A DNA stretch of 64,000 bases from DATBGS01 sp036557885 (GTDB lineage: Bacteria > Chloroflexota > Ktedonobacteria > Ktedonobacterales > DATBGS01): NCBI GenBank assembly GCA_036557885.1, contig DATBGS010000122.1, positions 62,001 through 126,000 of the forward strand, read 5' to 3'. The notes under the pieces are model-generated. The model did not search any database. It was given only the letters and a program-made list of their open reading frames with translations, and was not told the DNA's origin. Shown here piece after piece: positions 16,324-23,423 of the stretch; the first letter of the stretch is position 1, and the number at the start of each line of letters is the position of its first letter. Both the position numbers and the translations under genes were made by a program.

Positions 16324-17124
16324 ATGGCCGACATCCTCCAAAAACTCGACCCGGCGAGCATCGCCCTGACGATGGACGCCAACAAAATCGCCTACGGCGC
16401 CTACCTCAGCACATTTCCGGGGGCTGTGTTTCATACCGACCCAGGCATCTGCTGGTTCGAGACCGGCATCCCGCTCGACCTGTTTAACGGCGTGCTTCAG
16501 ATTCAGCTAAGCCCCTCCACCCTCCCGGCAGCAATTGACCGCGTGCTGACCCATTTTCAGCAGCGCGGCCTCCCCTTTCAATGGCACCTGGGGCCATCCT
16601 CGCAGCCACGCGACATCACCGCTCTGCTGCATGCGCGCGGTATCACGCATGTGGAAGATGAGCCAGGTATGGCGCTGGAGTTGCGCGCCCTGAATGAAGA
16701 GGTGCCCGCAGCGCCCCATCTGACCATCCAGCCCGTTACAACCCCCGATGAACTACGCCGCTGGTCCGAGGTCTGGGGCTGCGGCGCGCCTGAAGAAGTC
16801 ACGCGCCAGTGGGCAGCCTTTTATTCCCAACTGCGCTTTGGCCCAGAAGAGCAGATGCGCTTCTATCTGGGCTTCGTGAACGGCGAGCCTGTGGCGACTT
16901 CGGCCCTCTTTCTGGGCGCAGGTGTGGCCTCCGTTGAACATGTGGTCACACTGCCCCAGGCGCGGCGGCAGGGCCTTGGCGCCGCCATGACGCTGCACGC
17001 CGCCCGCGATGCGCGCAGTTCCGGCTATCGCGTGGGGATGCTCTTTGCCTCGCCAATGGGTGTCAACATCTATCGTCGCCTGGGGTTCCGCGCATATGGC
17101 ATCTTCAGCACCTTTGAGTGGTAG
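16324..17124 (+). CDS. GNAT-family N-acetyltransferase
   Basis: A 266-residue protein with an N-terminal helper domain (1-125, WFETGIPLDLFNGVLQIQL) and a C-terminal GNAT fold. The acetyl-CoA site is HVVTLPQARRQGLGAAMTLHA (about residues 202-222, with the R/Q-x-x-G-x-A loop), followed by FASPMGVNIYRRLGF, a typical GNAT final strand and helix. The substrate is unknown. It is transcribed away from leuB from a repeat-filled spacer and is followed by a repeat element, so it is probably a single-gene unit. Confidence 0.85.
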   Translation: MADILQKLDPASIALTMDANKIAYGAYLSTFPGAVFHTDPGICWFETGIPLDLFNGVLQIQLSPSTLPAAIDRVLTHFQQRGLPFQWHLGPSSQPRDITALLHARGITHVEDEPGMALELRALNEEVPAAPHLTIQPVTTPDELRRWSEVWGCGAPEEVTRQWAAFYSQLRFGPEEQMRFYLGFVNGEPVATSALFLGAGVASVEHVVTLPQARRQGLGAAMTLHAARDARSSGYRVGMLFASPMGVNIYRRLGFRAYGIFSTFEW

Positions 17125-17133
17125 CCTCCTACC

Positions 17134-17265
17134 GCTGGCGCTTGAAACCGCGCCTGGGGTCGGGAGTCCGCGCAGGCGGACTTGCCGCCGTGCCCCTGCT
17201 TTGAGGGGTGCCCTTCTGTCTTAGGGGTGGCCGCAGGCCCTTAGCCGCGACCTTTAGTCGCCAGG
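17134..17265. repeat. Dispersed element with imperfect terminal inverted repeats (copy A)
   Basis: The left end (GCTGGCGCTTGAAACCGCGC) and the reverse of the right end (CTGGCGACTAAAGGTCGCGG) are imperfect inverted repeats. Inside lie a 7-bp hairpin (AGTCCGC with GCGGACT, 17165-17182) and a GTGCCCCTGCTTTGAGGGGT hairpin. The reverse complement matches the element at 38029-38185 over the terminal repeat and the AGTCCGC block. No coding capacity is seen. It resembles a MITE or REP-like element. Confidence 0.65.
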
Positions 17266-17269
17266 CAGC

Positions 17270-17298
17270 TTGACATCGCGCCAGTAATTTGATATAAA
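17270..17298 (+). promoter_or_regulatory. Sigma-70 promoter of the ArsR-family gene
   Basis: TTGACA (17270-17275) and TATAAA (17293-17298) are separated by 17 bases, a near-consensus pair, 50 bases upstream of the regulator start. It begins just after the right end of the repeat element. Confidence 0.75.
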
Positions 17299-17316
17299 TC
17301 TAATTAGATAAATATC
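17291..17316. promoter_or_regulatory. Candidate ArsR-type operator
   Basis: An AT-rich inverted repeat centred on the perfect 12-mer ATCTAATTAGAT (17298-17309) with flanking GATAT and ATATC. It overlaps the -10 box, so binding by the ArsR-family product would block its own promoter. Winged-helix ArsR proteins commonly bind such 12-2-12 type palindromes. Confidence 0.6.
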
Positions 17317-17347
17317 GAATTATTGGCAGAGAAAAGGAGGCACTTCA

Positions 17348-17905
17348 ATGCCAGAAGAACAACTGCGCGCCTTGCTCCAATTTTTTAAAGCGTTGGCCGA
17401 TGAAAACCGCCTGAAGATGCTGGGTATTCTGGCGAATCGTGAGAGCAGCGTAGAGGAACTGGCCGCGCTGCTCAATCTCAAGGCGCCCACCGTCTCGCAT
17501 CACCTCAATAAGCTGAAAGAGCTTGATCTGGTGGAGATGCGCGGAGACGGCACGACCCATCTGTACCGGCTCAAGCCCGAAACGCTGCGCAGCCTCAACA
17601 AAGAACTGCTCAGCCCGGAGCGCGTGGCCTCGCTGGTGGATGACCCCGGAAGCGACGCCTGGGAGCGCAAGGTGCTGCGCGACTACTTTGTGGGAGAGCG
17701 TCTCAAGGAGATTCCCGCCAGCCCCAAGAAGCGCCTGGTCATCTTGAAGTGGCTGGCCGGACAATTTGCGCCTGATCGCTCCTACACTGAGGCAGAAGTC
17801 AATGAGGTCATTCAACGCTGCCACCCTGACACGGCCACGCTGCGCCGCGAGTTGATCGGCACCAGCCTGATGCAGCGCGAGGCTGGCGTCTACTGGCGCC
17901 GGTAG
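17348..17905 (+). CDS. ArsR-family regulator fused to a DUF2087 domain
   Basis: A 185-residue protein. Residues 5-85 form a winged helix of the ArsR kind (LKMLGILANRESSVEELAAL, APTVSHHLNKLKELDLVEM). No ArsR metal-binding cysteines are present. Residues 105-182 match DUF2087 (VLRDYFVGERLKEIPASPKK, RSYTEAEVNEVIQ, LRRELIGTSLMQREAGVYWR), which I recall as a frequent partner of ArsR domains. The start follows AAAAGGAGG at 17332-17340. It probably represses its own promoter through the palindrome at 17291-17316. The ligand is unknown; the gene downstream is a GNAT-like protein separated by hairpins. Confidence 0.85.
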   Translation: MPEEQLRALLQFFKALADENRLKMLGILANRESSVEELAALLNLKAPTVSHHLNKLKELDLVEMRGDGTTHLYRLKPETLRSLNKELLSPERVASLVDDPGSDAWERKVLRDYFVGERLKEIPASPKKRLVILKWLAGQFAPDRSYTEAEVNEVIQRCHPDTATLRRELIGTSLMQREAGVYWRR

Positions 17906-17974
17906 CGTTGCATGAAGCAAACGGACCCTTTGAAAGCCCGGCCAGGGTAGACGCAACAGCAGCACGGGTGATAC

Positions 17975-18003
17975 AACCTATCAGGGGAACCTGATAGGTT
18001 CCC
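17975..18003 (+). promoter_or_regulatory. Two mutually exclusive hairpins
   Basis: AACCTATCAGG (17975-17985) pairs perfectly with CCTGATAGGTT (17990-18000) around a GGAA loop. The overlapping GGGAACCT (17985-17992) pairs with AGGTTCCC (17996-18003). Only one can form at a time. There is no U-tract. The site lies between the ArsR gene and the next GNAT gene. Confidence 0.45.
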
Positions 18004-18037
18004 TCGACTCCAGAACGAGCTAAGGAGGGACACGGCC

Positions 18038-18640
18038 ATGCCAGCGCCATCAGAACCACGTGCATCCGGCAAGCCCACGTGGCTCTTATGGAGTTGGTGC
18101 AGCGGGGATGCCCTGCCCATCTGCGAGAGCGTGTCAGGCTTGACGATTGAAGCGTCACAGCACGTTGAACTGCTCTCTCATCTGATGGGAATACCTTCGG
18201 CAGATCTGAGCGAACAGCTCTGGCTGGGACATCGTGCCTACCTCGCTCGTCTGGGAACGCTGCCTGTGGCTTGCGGCTGGTCAGCGACTGGAGCGGTGAC
18301 GTTGTTGGGAGGACGTGTCACGTTGCATGTCCCACCAAACCACCGGTACTTGTACGGGTTTGTGACCCACCCCGACTGGCGCGGTCGCGGCATTTACCCA
18401 CACGTGCTTCAAGCCATCCTGCGAACAGAGGCGCAGGAGCACTTCTGGATCATGCACCTGATCGAGAATGCGTCTTCCCAACGCGGGATACACAAAGCAG
18501 GCTTTCGAATAGCTGGTCGTTTAGCCTTCTTCCCCAGCGGTGGACTGGGCTTGATCCCCCCTGCTGGAGACAGCGAGCGGGCACAGGTGGCCGAACGCCT
18601 GCTTGGACTCACTCTCAGAGGGGAGACAGAAGACACGTAG
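18038..18640 (+). CDS. GNAT-like acetyltransferase
   Basis: A 200-residue soluble protein with a recognisable GNAT core at residues 105-165: FVTHPDWRGRGIYPHVLQAIL (motif A, with the R-G-x-G loop) followed by IHKAGFRIAGRLAFF (final strand). The N-terminal 50 residues are not similar to a family I know. AAGGAGG at 18021-18027 lies 10 bases before ATG 18038. The substrate is unknown. It may share a transcript with the ArsR gene if the intervening hairpins are read through. Confidence 0.7.
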   Translation: MPAPSEPRASGKPTWLLWSWCSGDALPICESVSGLTIEASQHVELLSHLMGIPSADLSEQLWLGHRAYLARLGTLPVACGWSATGAVTLLGGRVTLHVPPNHRYLYGFVTHPDWRGRGIYPHVLQAILRTEAQEHFWIMHLIENASSQRGIHKAGFRIAGRLAFFPSGGLGLIPPAGDSERAQVAERLLGLTLRGETEDT

Positions 18641-18738
18641 CCGAGGCAAATTGTCTCCAAGGCAGTTGGAAAGAGTGTGCAAGAACGAGCATTGACCAGC
18701 TAGCGCTGCATCTCTTTTGGCAAGCTCTGCCTGCCCCC

Positions 18739-18767
18739 TTGACGGCAGGGCGCGGGACGCCTATACT
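18739..18767 (+). promoter_or_regulatory. Sigma-70 promoter of the nfeD gene
   Basis: TTGACG (18739-18744) and TATACT (18762-18767) with a 17-base spacer, giving a leader of about 50 bases before the nfeD start. Confidence 0.75.
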
Positions 18768-18822
18768 CTGAGATGGCAAAACAGACGGCGACTGGTTCTG
18801 CGCAGCCCAAGGAGGTGCCCTC

Positions 18823-20229
18823 ATGCGCTCGGTGTCCGTCCTCTCCGGCCACTTCTGGCCGCGTTTGGTCTTGTTCCTCTGTAGTTGTGCCCTCATCCTC
18901 CTGGCTGGTGGCGCAGTCAGCGCGCAGCGCGCGGCTGCTGCTGGCAGCCATGTGGATGTCTTCACCCTGGCCGATGACATCAGCCCATCCTCGCTGCGCG
19001 AGTTAAACTACGCCGTAGATACAGCCCAGAGCGATGGCGCCGAAGCCCTCATTATCCAGTTGGATACCCCCGGCGGCGACCTGGATTCCATGAAGGCCAT
19101 GACCCAGAAAGAACTGGCCGCCACTGTGCCGATTGTGGTCTATGTCTCGCCTGCGGGTGGGCGCGCGGCCTCGGCAGGCACATTTGTGACGCTGGCGGCG
19201 CCCATCGCGGCAATGGCGCCCACCACGCGCATCGGCGCGGCCAGTCCGGTAGATATTAACGGCGGCGATATTCCCAGCACGCTCAAAGCCAAGATCACCA
19301 ATGATCTGGTGGCGCAGATGCAGGGCTTGTGCCAGCGCTATGACCGCAAGTGCGATCTGGCGGTAAAAGCCATTACCGATGCCGCCGCGTATGACGATCA
19401 AACGGCCATCGCAGCAGGCATGGTTGATCTGGGGGCGGCCAACATGGACGACCTGCTCAGCAAGATTGATGGCCGCGAAGTCACACTGGGGAACGGCCAG
19501 CTAGTCACGCTGCACACCGCCGACGCCACGCAGCAGACCATCCAGCCGCGCTTTATTGACAGCTTCATCGGCTTGTTGCTGGACCCCAACATTGCCTTTA
19601 TTCTGCTGGTGCTGGCGGGTATTGGGATTTATATCGAGATTTCGCATCCGGGGCTGATTCTGCCAGGCGTGGTGGGCGCTATCTCGCTGGTGCTCTTCCT
19701 CTTTACCGCCGGGACGCTTTCCACCAACTGGGCCGGGTTGCTGCTGGTCGTGGTGGCGTTTGTCCTGCTGATCCTGGATGTGCGGCTGCCCTCGCATGGC
19801 GCGCTGACCATAGGGGCGCTGATTGCGCTAGTGGTCGGGTCGCTGCTCTTCTTTAACGATACCGGCAATATTGGCGCGCCCAGCCTGAACCCGTTTGTGC
19901 TGGGCATCATGGTATCAGTTGTAGCGGCGCTGGCGCTGCTGGTGCTGGTTGGGGTGATCAGATCACAGCGCCTGCCGGTGACAACCGGGAAAGAGGGCCT
20001 CATCGGTCAGGTGGCGACGGTGACGGAAACGCTGGCTCCTGCCGGACGAGTCAAGGTCTGGGGCGAGGACTGGGCCGCGCGACAAGATGCCCCGGCGCTG
20101 TATCCGGTTGAGGTTGGGCGGCAGGTGCGTATCCTGGGAGTCAGCGGCCTGACGCTGATTGTTGAACCAATCGTGGCGGTTCAGCCTCACGAAATAGAAG
20201 CGCTTCCGCCTGGGGAGGGCGTGGCCTGA
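18823..20229 (+). CDS. NfeD-family membrane serine protease (long form)
   Basis: A 468-residue membrane protein. A signal-type segment (about 14-37) is followed by a ClpP-class protease domain (40-230) with IIQLDTPGGDLDSM, the nucleophile S117 in GGRAASAGTF and a likely general-base Lys at 155 or 157. Four or five transmembrane helices follow (about 245-375), then an OB-fold NfeD domain (390-455: GKEGLIGQVATVTETLAPAG). Long NfeD proteins cleave SPFH/stomatin partners, and a stomatin-like gene lies 50 bases downstream. The start follows AAGGAGGT at 18810-18817. The function in membrane quality control is inferred from archaeal homologues. Confidence 0.88.
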   Translation: MRSVSVLSGHFWPRLVLFLCSCALILLAGGAVSAQRAAAAGSHVDVFTLADDISPSSLRELNYAVDTAQSDGAEALIIQLDTPGGDLDSMKAMTQKELAATVPIVVYVSPAGGRAASAGTFVTLAAPIAAMAPTTRIGAASPVDINGGDIPSTLKAKITNDLVAQMQGLCQRYDRKCDLAVKAITDAAAYDDQTAIAAGMVDLGAANMDDLLSKIDGREVTLGNGQLVTLHTADATQQTIQPRFIDSFIGLLLDPNIAFILLVLAGIGIYIEISHPGLILPGVVGAISLVLFLFTAGTLSTNWAGLLLVVVAFVLLILDVRLPSHGALTIGALIALVVGSLLFFNDTGNIGAPSLNPFVLGIMVSVVAALALLVLVGVIRSQRLPVTTGKEGLIGQVATVTETLAPAGRVKVWGEDWAARQDAPALYPVEVGRQVRILGVSGLTLIVEPIVAVQPHEIEALPPGEGVA

Positions 20230-20279
20230 GTCCCCGGCGAGCCGCATAGAGCTTGATGTCTTTGAGAGGAGTCGTATCT

Positions 20280-21092
20280 ATGGACCCTGCAATCTTTTTG
20301 CTTATTGGGGTGGTCTTGTTTGTCTTGATCATCTTTATCTGGTCGGGGCTGCGCGTCGTGCAGCAGTACGAGCGCGGCGTGATCTTTCGGCTGGGGCGGC
20401 TCCAGGGCGCGAAAGGCCCAGGATTGTTTTGGATCTGGCCGTTTATCAGCAAGATGCGCCGCGTAGACCTGCGTATCGTCACGCTGGAAGTGCCGCCGCA
20501 GGAGGTTATCACGCGCGACAACGTGACGATCAAGGTTACGGCAGTGGTGTACTTTCGGGTGCTTGACCCCAGCCAGGCGGTGGTTGAAGTGATGGATTTT
20601 TTCCGCGCCACCGCGCAGATTGCCCAGACGACGCTGCGCAATGTGCTGGGCCAGTCGGAACTGGATGAAATCCTGGCCCAACGGGAGAAGATTAATAACG
20701 AACTGCAAGCCATCATTGATGAGCAGACGGAGCACTGGGGCGTGAAGGTGACGGGGGTGCTGCTGAAAGATGTAGAGCTGCCAGCAACCATGCAGCGGGC
20801 AATGGCAAAGCAGGCCGAGGCCGAGCGCGAAAAGCGCGCCAAGATCATCCACGCGCAAGGCGAGGAGCAGGCGGCAAGCACGCTGGCGCAGGCCGCTTAT
20901 GTGATCGCCAGCCAGCCAGCGGCGCTGCAACTGCGCTACCTGCAAACGCTGACGGAGATTGCTGCCGAGAAGAACTCAACGATTGTACTGACGGATATTG
21001 CCGGGTTCCTGACGCATGTGGGCAATGGCGAGCACCCCTTGGAGGCGCTGCGCGGCCCATCCATTGAGCCGGTACCCAGGCACCGGGGTTAG
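20280..21092 (+). CDS. SPFH/stomatin-like membrane protein (slipin)
   Basis: A 270-residue protein with one N-terminal transmembrane helix (2-22) and a Band-7 domain (VVQQYERGVIFRLGRLQG, VDLRIVTLEVPPQEVITRDN, VYFRVLDPSQAV), then a long helical segment (KQAEAEREKRAKIIHAQGE) that forms the oligomeric coiled coil. ATG 20280 has GAGAGGAG at 20264-20271; an earlier in-frame codon at 20253 is unlikely. Together with the preceding NfeD protease it forms the standard NfeD-slipin pair thought to organise membrane microdomains. The C-terminal tail is short and basic. Confidence 0.9.
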   Translation: MDPAIFLLIGVVLFVLIIFIWSGLRVVQQYERGVIFRLGRLQGAKGPGLFWIWPFISKMRRVDLRIVTLEVPPQEVITRDNVTIKVTAVVYFRVLDPSQAVVEVMDFFRATAQIAQTTLRNVLGQSELDEILAQREKINNELQAIIDEQTEHWGVKVTGVLLKDVELPATMQRAMAKQAEAEREKRAKIIHAQGEEQAASTLAQAAYVIASQPAALQLRYLQTLTEIAAEKNSTIVLTDIAGFLTHVGNGEHPLEALRGPSIEPVPRHRG

Positions 21093-21103
21093 CCAAAACT
21101 CGC

Positions 21104-21139
21104 CAGTAATTTTATGACTCATGGGTCATAAAATTACTG
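21104..21139. terminator. Long AT-rich hairpin 1, convergent spacer
   Basis: A 15-bp perfect stem (21104-21118 with 21125-21139, CAGTAATTTTATGAC arm) with a 6-nt loop, between the convergent slipin and pyrE genes. It lacks a separate U-tract, but the arm itself contains TTTT. Confidence 0.5.
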
Positions 21140-21142
21140 ACC

Positions 21143-21195
21143 AGTCAAAATATGACGCGCCGGTCAGAAAATGACCGGCGCGTCATATTTTGACT
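21143..21195. terminator. Long hairpin 2 with 24-bp perfect stem
   Basis: Bases 21143-21166 pair without mismatch with 21172-21195 around loop GAAAA. The base of the stem is AT-rich (AGTCAAAATATGAC) and the upper part GC-rich (GCGCCGGTCA). It sits 15 bases from the pyrE stop and reads TTTTGACTTTG on the plus side, so it can serve as a bidirectional terminator. Confidence 0.6.
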
Positions 21196-21209
21196 TTGCT
21201 CTCTACGCA

Positions 21210-21878
21210 TTACTCCGCGCTGTGGCTTTTATTCACGTATTGATTGGCCTGCACGTAGTCCATGCAGCGGCGGAAGGTGTCGTTGGTGATCAGCCCTTTG
21301 GTGACATAGTAATTGAGCATAACCTCCAGTTTGAGGATGCTCATCAGGTGGTAGCCGTGCTGGTGCAGCCGCTCGGCGGCGCCCTGGCCGCGATCAATCA
21401 GCACGACGACATCCTGTACGAAGATTTCATGCTGGGCCAGGAAGTGGGCAATATCGAGGATGCTGCCGCCCCTGGTGATGAGGTCATCAATGATGAGCGC
21501 CCGCGACCCCGGCTGAAAGCGCCCCTCGACGCCGCGCTTTCCGGCGCCTTCTGGCCGCAGGCGTGGATAAATGAGGGGGATGTTGGTTTCCAGGGAATAG
21601 GCGGCGCCCAGGAGCAGGCCGCCCACCGGCACGCCCGCCACGATCTCAAAGGGATGCACTTTGGGACGACGCATAGATTGCGCCAGGTTGATTTCTTGCT
21701 GGATGAGCTTGCTGGCTACTCGCAGCGCTGCCGGGTTCCCAATGAGGAGCTTGGGATTGACGAACACCGGCGAACTGACCGTTGTCTCGCTGACGTTAAA
21801 GTCCCCAAACTGTACCGCCCCTAAATCAAAGAGCGTTTGTGCCAGCCAGAGATTATCAAGCGTTGGTTCTTTTGTCAT
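21210..21878 (-). CDS. pyrE: Orotate phosphoribosyltransferase-like protein
   Basis: A 222-residue phosphoribosyltransferase. The PRPP loop is ALIIDDLITRGGS (about residues 119-131), and the upstream IVAGVPVGGLLLGAAYSLE resembles the OPRT hood region; the C-terminal LEVMLNYYVTKGLI helix is as in OMP-forming enzymes. It should convert orotate and PRPP to orotidine 5'-monophosphate in pyrimidine synthesis. The frame stays open upstream to 22028, but ATG 21878 has GGAGAA eight bases before it and lies downstream of a good promoter. No other pyrimidine genes are nearby, so a salvage phosphoribosyltransferase is the alternative. Confidence 0.8.
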   Translation of the reverse strand: MTKEPTLDNLWLAQTLFDLGAVQFGDFNVSETTVSSPVFVNPKLLIGNPAALRVASKLIQQEINLAQSMRRPKVHPFEIVAGVPVGGLLLGAAYSLETNIPLIYPRLRPEGAGKRGVEGRFQPGSRALIIDDLITRGGSILDIAHFLAQHEIFVQDVVVLIDRGQGAAERLHQHGYHLMSILKLEVMLNYYVTKGLITNDTFRRCMDYVQANQYVNKSHSAE

Positions 21879-21999
21879 GTTTCTCCGTCCGCGTTTTATC
21901 TTGCTCGACGCCAGGAGTTCAGAGCAGCACTGCTCATCAGAAGACACCAGGCGCTTCAGGCGGCATCTTCGCACCTGCATTGCATGGTATCGCGCGGCC

Positions 22000-22028
22000 A
22001 TTATAGCATAAGAGGATGGGGACGCCAA
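22000..22028 (-). promoter_or_regulatory. Sigma-70 promoter of the pyrE-like gene
   Basis: On the minus strand TTGGCG (22028-22023) and a perfect TATAAT (22005-22000) are separated by 17 bases, giving a leader of about 115 bases. The same leader has no obvious hairpin with a U-tract. Confidence 0.75.
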
Positions 22029-22040
22029 GAGATGTGTGGC

Positions 22041-23423
22041 TCAGGCGCCGGAGATGGTGAGGGATTCCAGGCGCAGTGCTTTCGGGCCAAGATAGCTGCC
22101 GGTGAACTGGGTTTCGCGCGAGAAGCGTGCCTCAGCCAGCGCTTCAAAGAGGTTGCCGCTGAGCGAGCCACCCTTGATGGGGATGATCTGGCCGTGCTCG
22201 ATGCGATAGCCGAGCTTGATTTCGGCTACGAAGTCGCCGGTCAGGTCGTCGGGGTTGAGCCAGGCAAAGGCGACGAGGTGATAGACTGGGCCGTCGCTGT
22301 GCAGCAAATCGTGCAAGGTGTGATTGCCAGGGGCTATTTCCAGGTTGGCAAAGCTGCCGGTGGGTGGGATATGCAGGTAGTCGGCGTAGCGCTGCTCGGC
22401 CCAGGGTGCTTTGAACATCCCGTCTTCGATGAGCAGGACGCGCTGGCCGGGGATTCCGTCGGCGTCAAAAGGCGCGCTTGCCAGGCCGTAGGGCAGCAGG
22501 GCGCTGCTGAAGAGGGTGAGCCTGTCGCCGGTGACGACCTGTTCGCCGTAGATGGAAGCGCCGGGGGTAAAGCGGCTGATGCCCTGGTAGGCGGCCTGGG
22601 CGGAGGTATGAAAGATGAGCGGGGAGAAGAGGTCAACCAGCGCTTCCCCGCTGATGACGACTGGCCCGGCGTGGGTGGGCGTCGGTTGGGTGCGCAGGGT
22701 ATCGCGGGCGTAGCTGGCGGCGCGGCGCACGATGTCTTCAATGGGCAGGTCATCAAGACGGCGGCGTTCGGGCGCGGTGTGATATTCTGCGACCTGGGTG
22801 CCAGCATGAGCGAGCAAGACGAGATCGCAGAAGAGGCTGGTTTCGCTGCGGCTGGCCTGGATGCCCCGGCTGTTGCGGAAGGCTATATCGTTGGACGTGG
22901 CGAAGAGTTCGGCGCTGCTGAGGGTGATGCCGGGTTCATGGGCAATGGCGGCCAGCAGGCGCTCGCGGACTTCGTTGACGGCCTGGGCGCGCGCTTTGTC
23001 TGAGCGGGCCAGGGCCGGGTCGCTGGTAGCGACGGTGGGGTAGCCATTGGCAGGTGGCGCGGGCAGGATATAGGATGGGTTATCAATCAGCCCGGCTATG
23101 AAAGCCATCTCTTCCAGGCTGTACGCCAACTGCGTCGGGTCGTTGATCTCTTCCTCCAGCAGCACGCGCTTCGTGCTGCCACGCGCCAGAGGCGTTTCTG
23201 GCTGCGCGTTGCGCGGCGGGTGGTCATTAAACACCTGAAGCTGAACGCTGGAGGTGGCGACGACGCGGCGCGTTTCTACCTGCACAGGTGGCAAGGCAGC
23301 GCGCTCGCCAAGCAGAAAAAGTTGGGTGCTGCGCTGGCTACGCTGCTCGGCTTGCCAATCAGGGAAGCCCTGATAGTGCTCCAGCACTGCGGCAAAGCGA
23401 GTTAGTTGGTCGCGCTGAGGCAT
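22041..23423 (-). CDS. TldE/PmbA-like metalloprotease subunit
   Basis: A 460-residue member of the U62 (TldD/PmbA) family. Recognisable parts are FRNSRGIQASRSETSLFCDLV, VISGEALVDLFSPLIFH and the C-terminal VAEIKLGYRIEHGQIIPIKGGS with NLFEAL. It lacks the HExxxH motif of its partner, as TldE subunits do; TldD and TldE together form a barrel that degrades unfolded peptides and processes some modified peptides. Its ATG overlaps the tldD stop by one base (TAATG, 23425-23421), so translation is coupled. The product pair is cytoplasmic. No obvious peptide substrate gene lies nearby. Confidence 0.85.
   Translation of the reverse strand: MPQRDQLTRFAAVLEHYQGFPDWQAEQRSQRSTQLFLLGERAALPPVQVETRRVVATSSVQLQVFNDHPPRNAQPETPLARGSTKRVLLEEEINDPTQLAYSLEEMAFIAGLIDNPSYILPAPPANGYPTVATSDPALARSDKARAQAVNEVRERLLAAIAHEPGITLSSAELFATSNDIAFRNSRGIQASRSETSLFCDLVLLAHAGTQVAEYHTAPERRRLDDLPIEDIVRRAASYARDTLRTQPTPTHAGPVVISGEALVDLFSPLIFHTSAQAAYQGISRFTPGASIYGEQVVTGDRLTLFSSALLPYGLASAPFDADGIPGQRVLLIEDGMFKAPWAEQRYADYLHIPPTGSFANLEIAPGNHTLHDLLHSDGPVYHLVAFAWLNPDDLTGDFVAEIKLGYRIEHGQIIPIKGGSLSGNLFEALAEARFSRETQFTGSYLGPKALRLESLTISGA

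Noticed and set aside
21837..23003. 388-codon plus-strand frame opposite TldE
   Set aside because: Gly/Ala/Val-rich without motifs; the minus strand encodes a conserved protease subunit.
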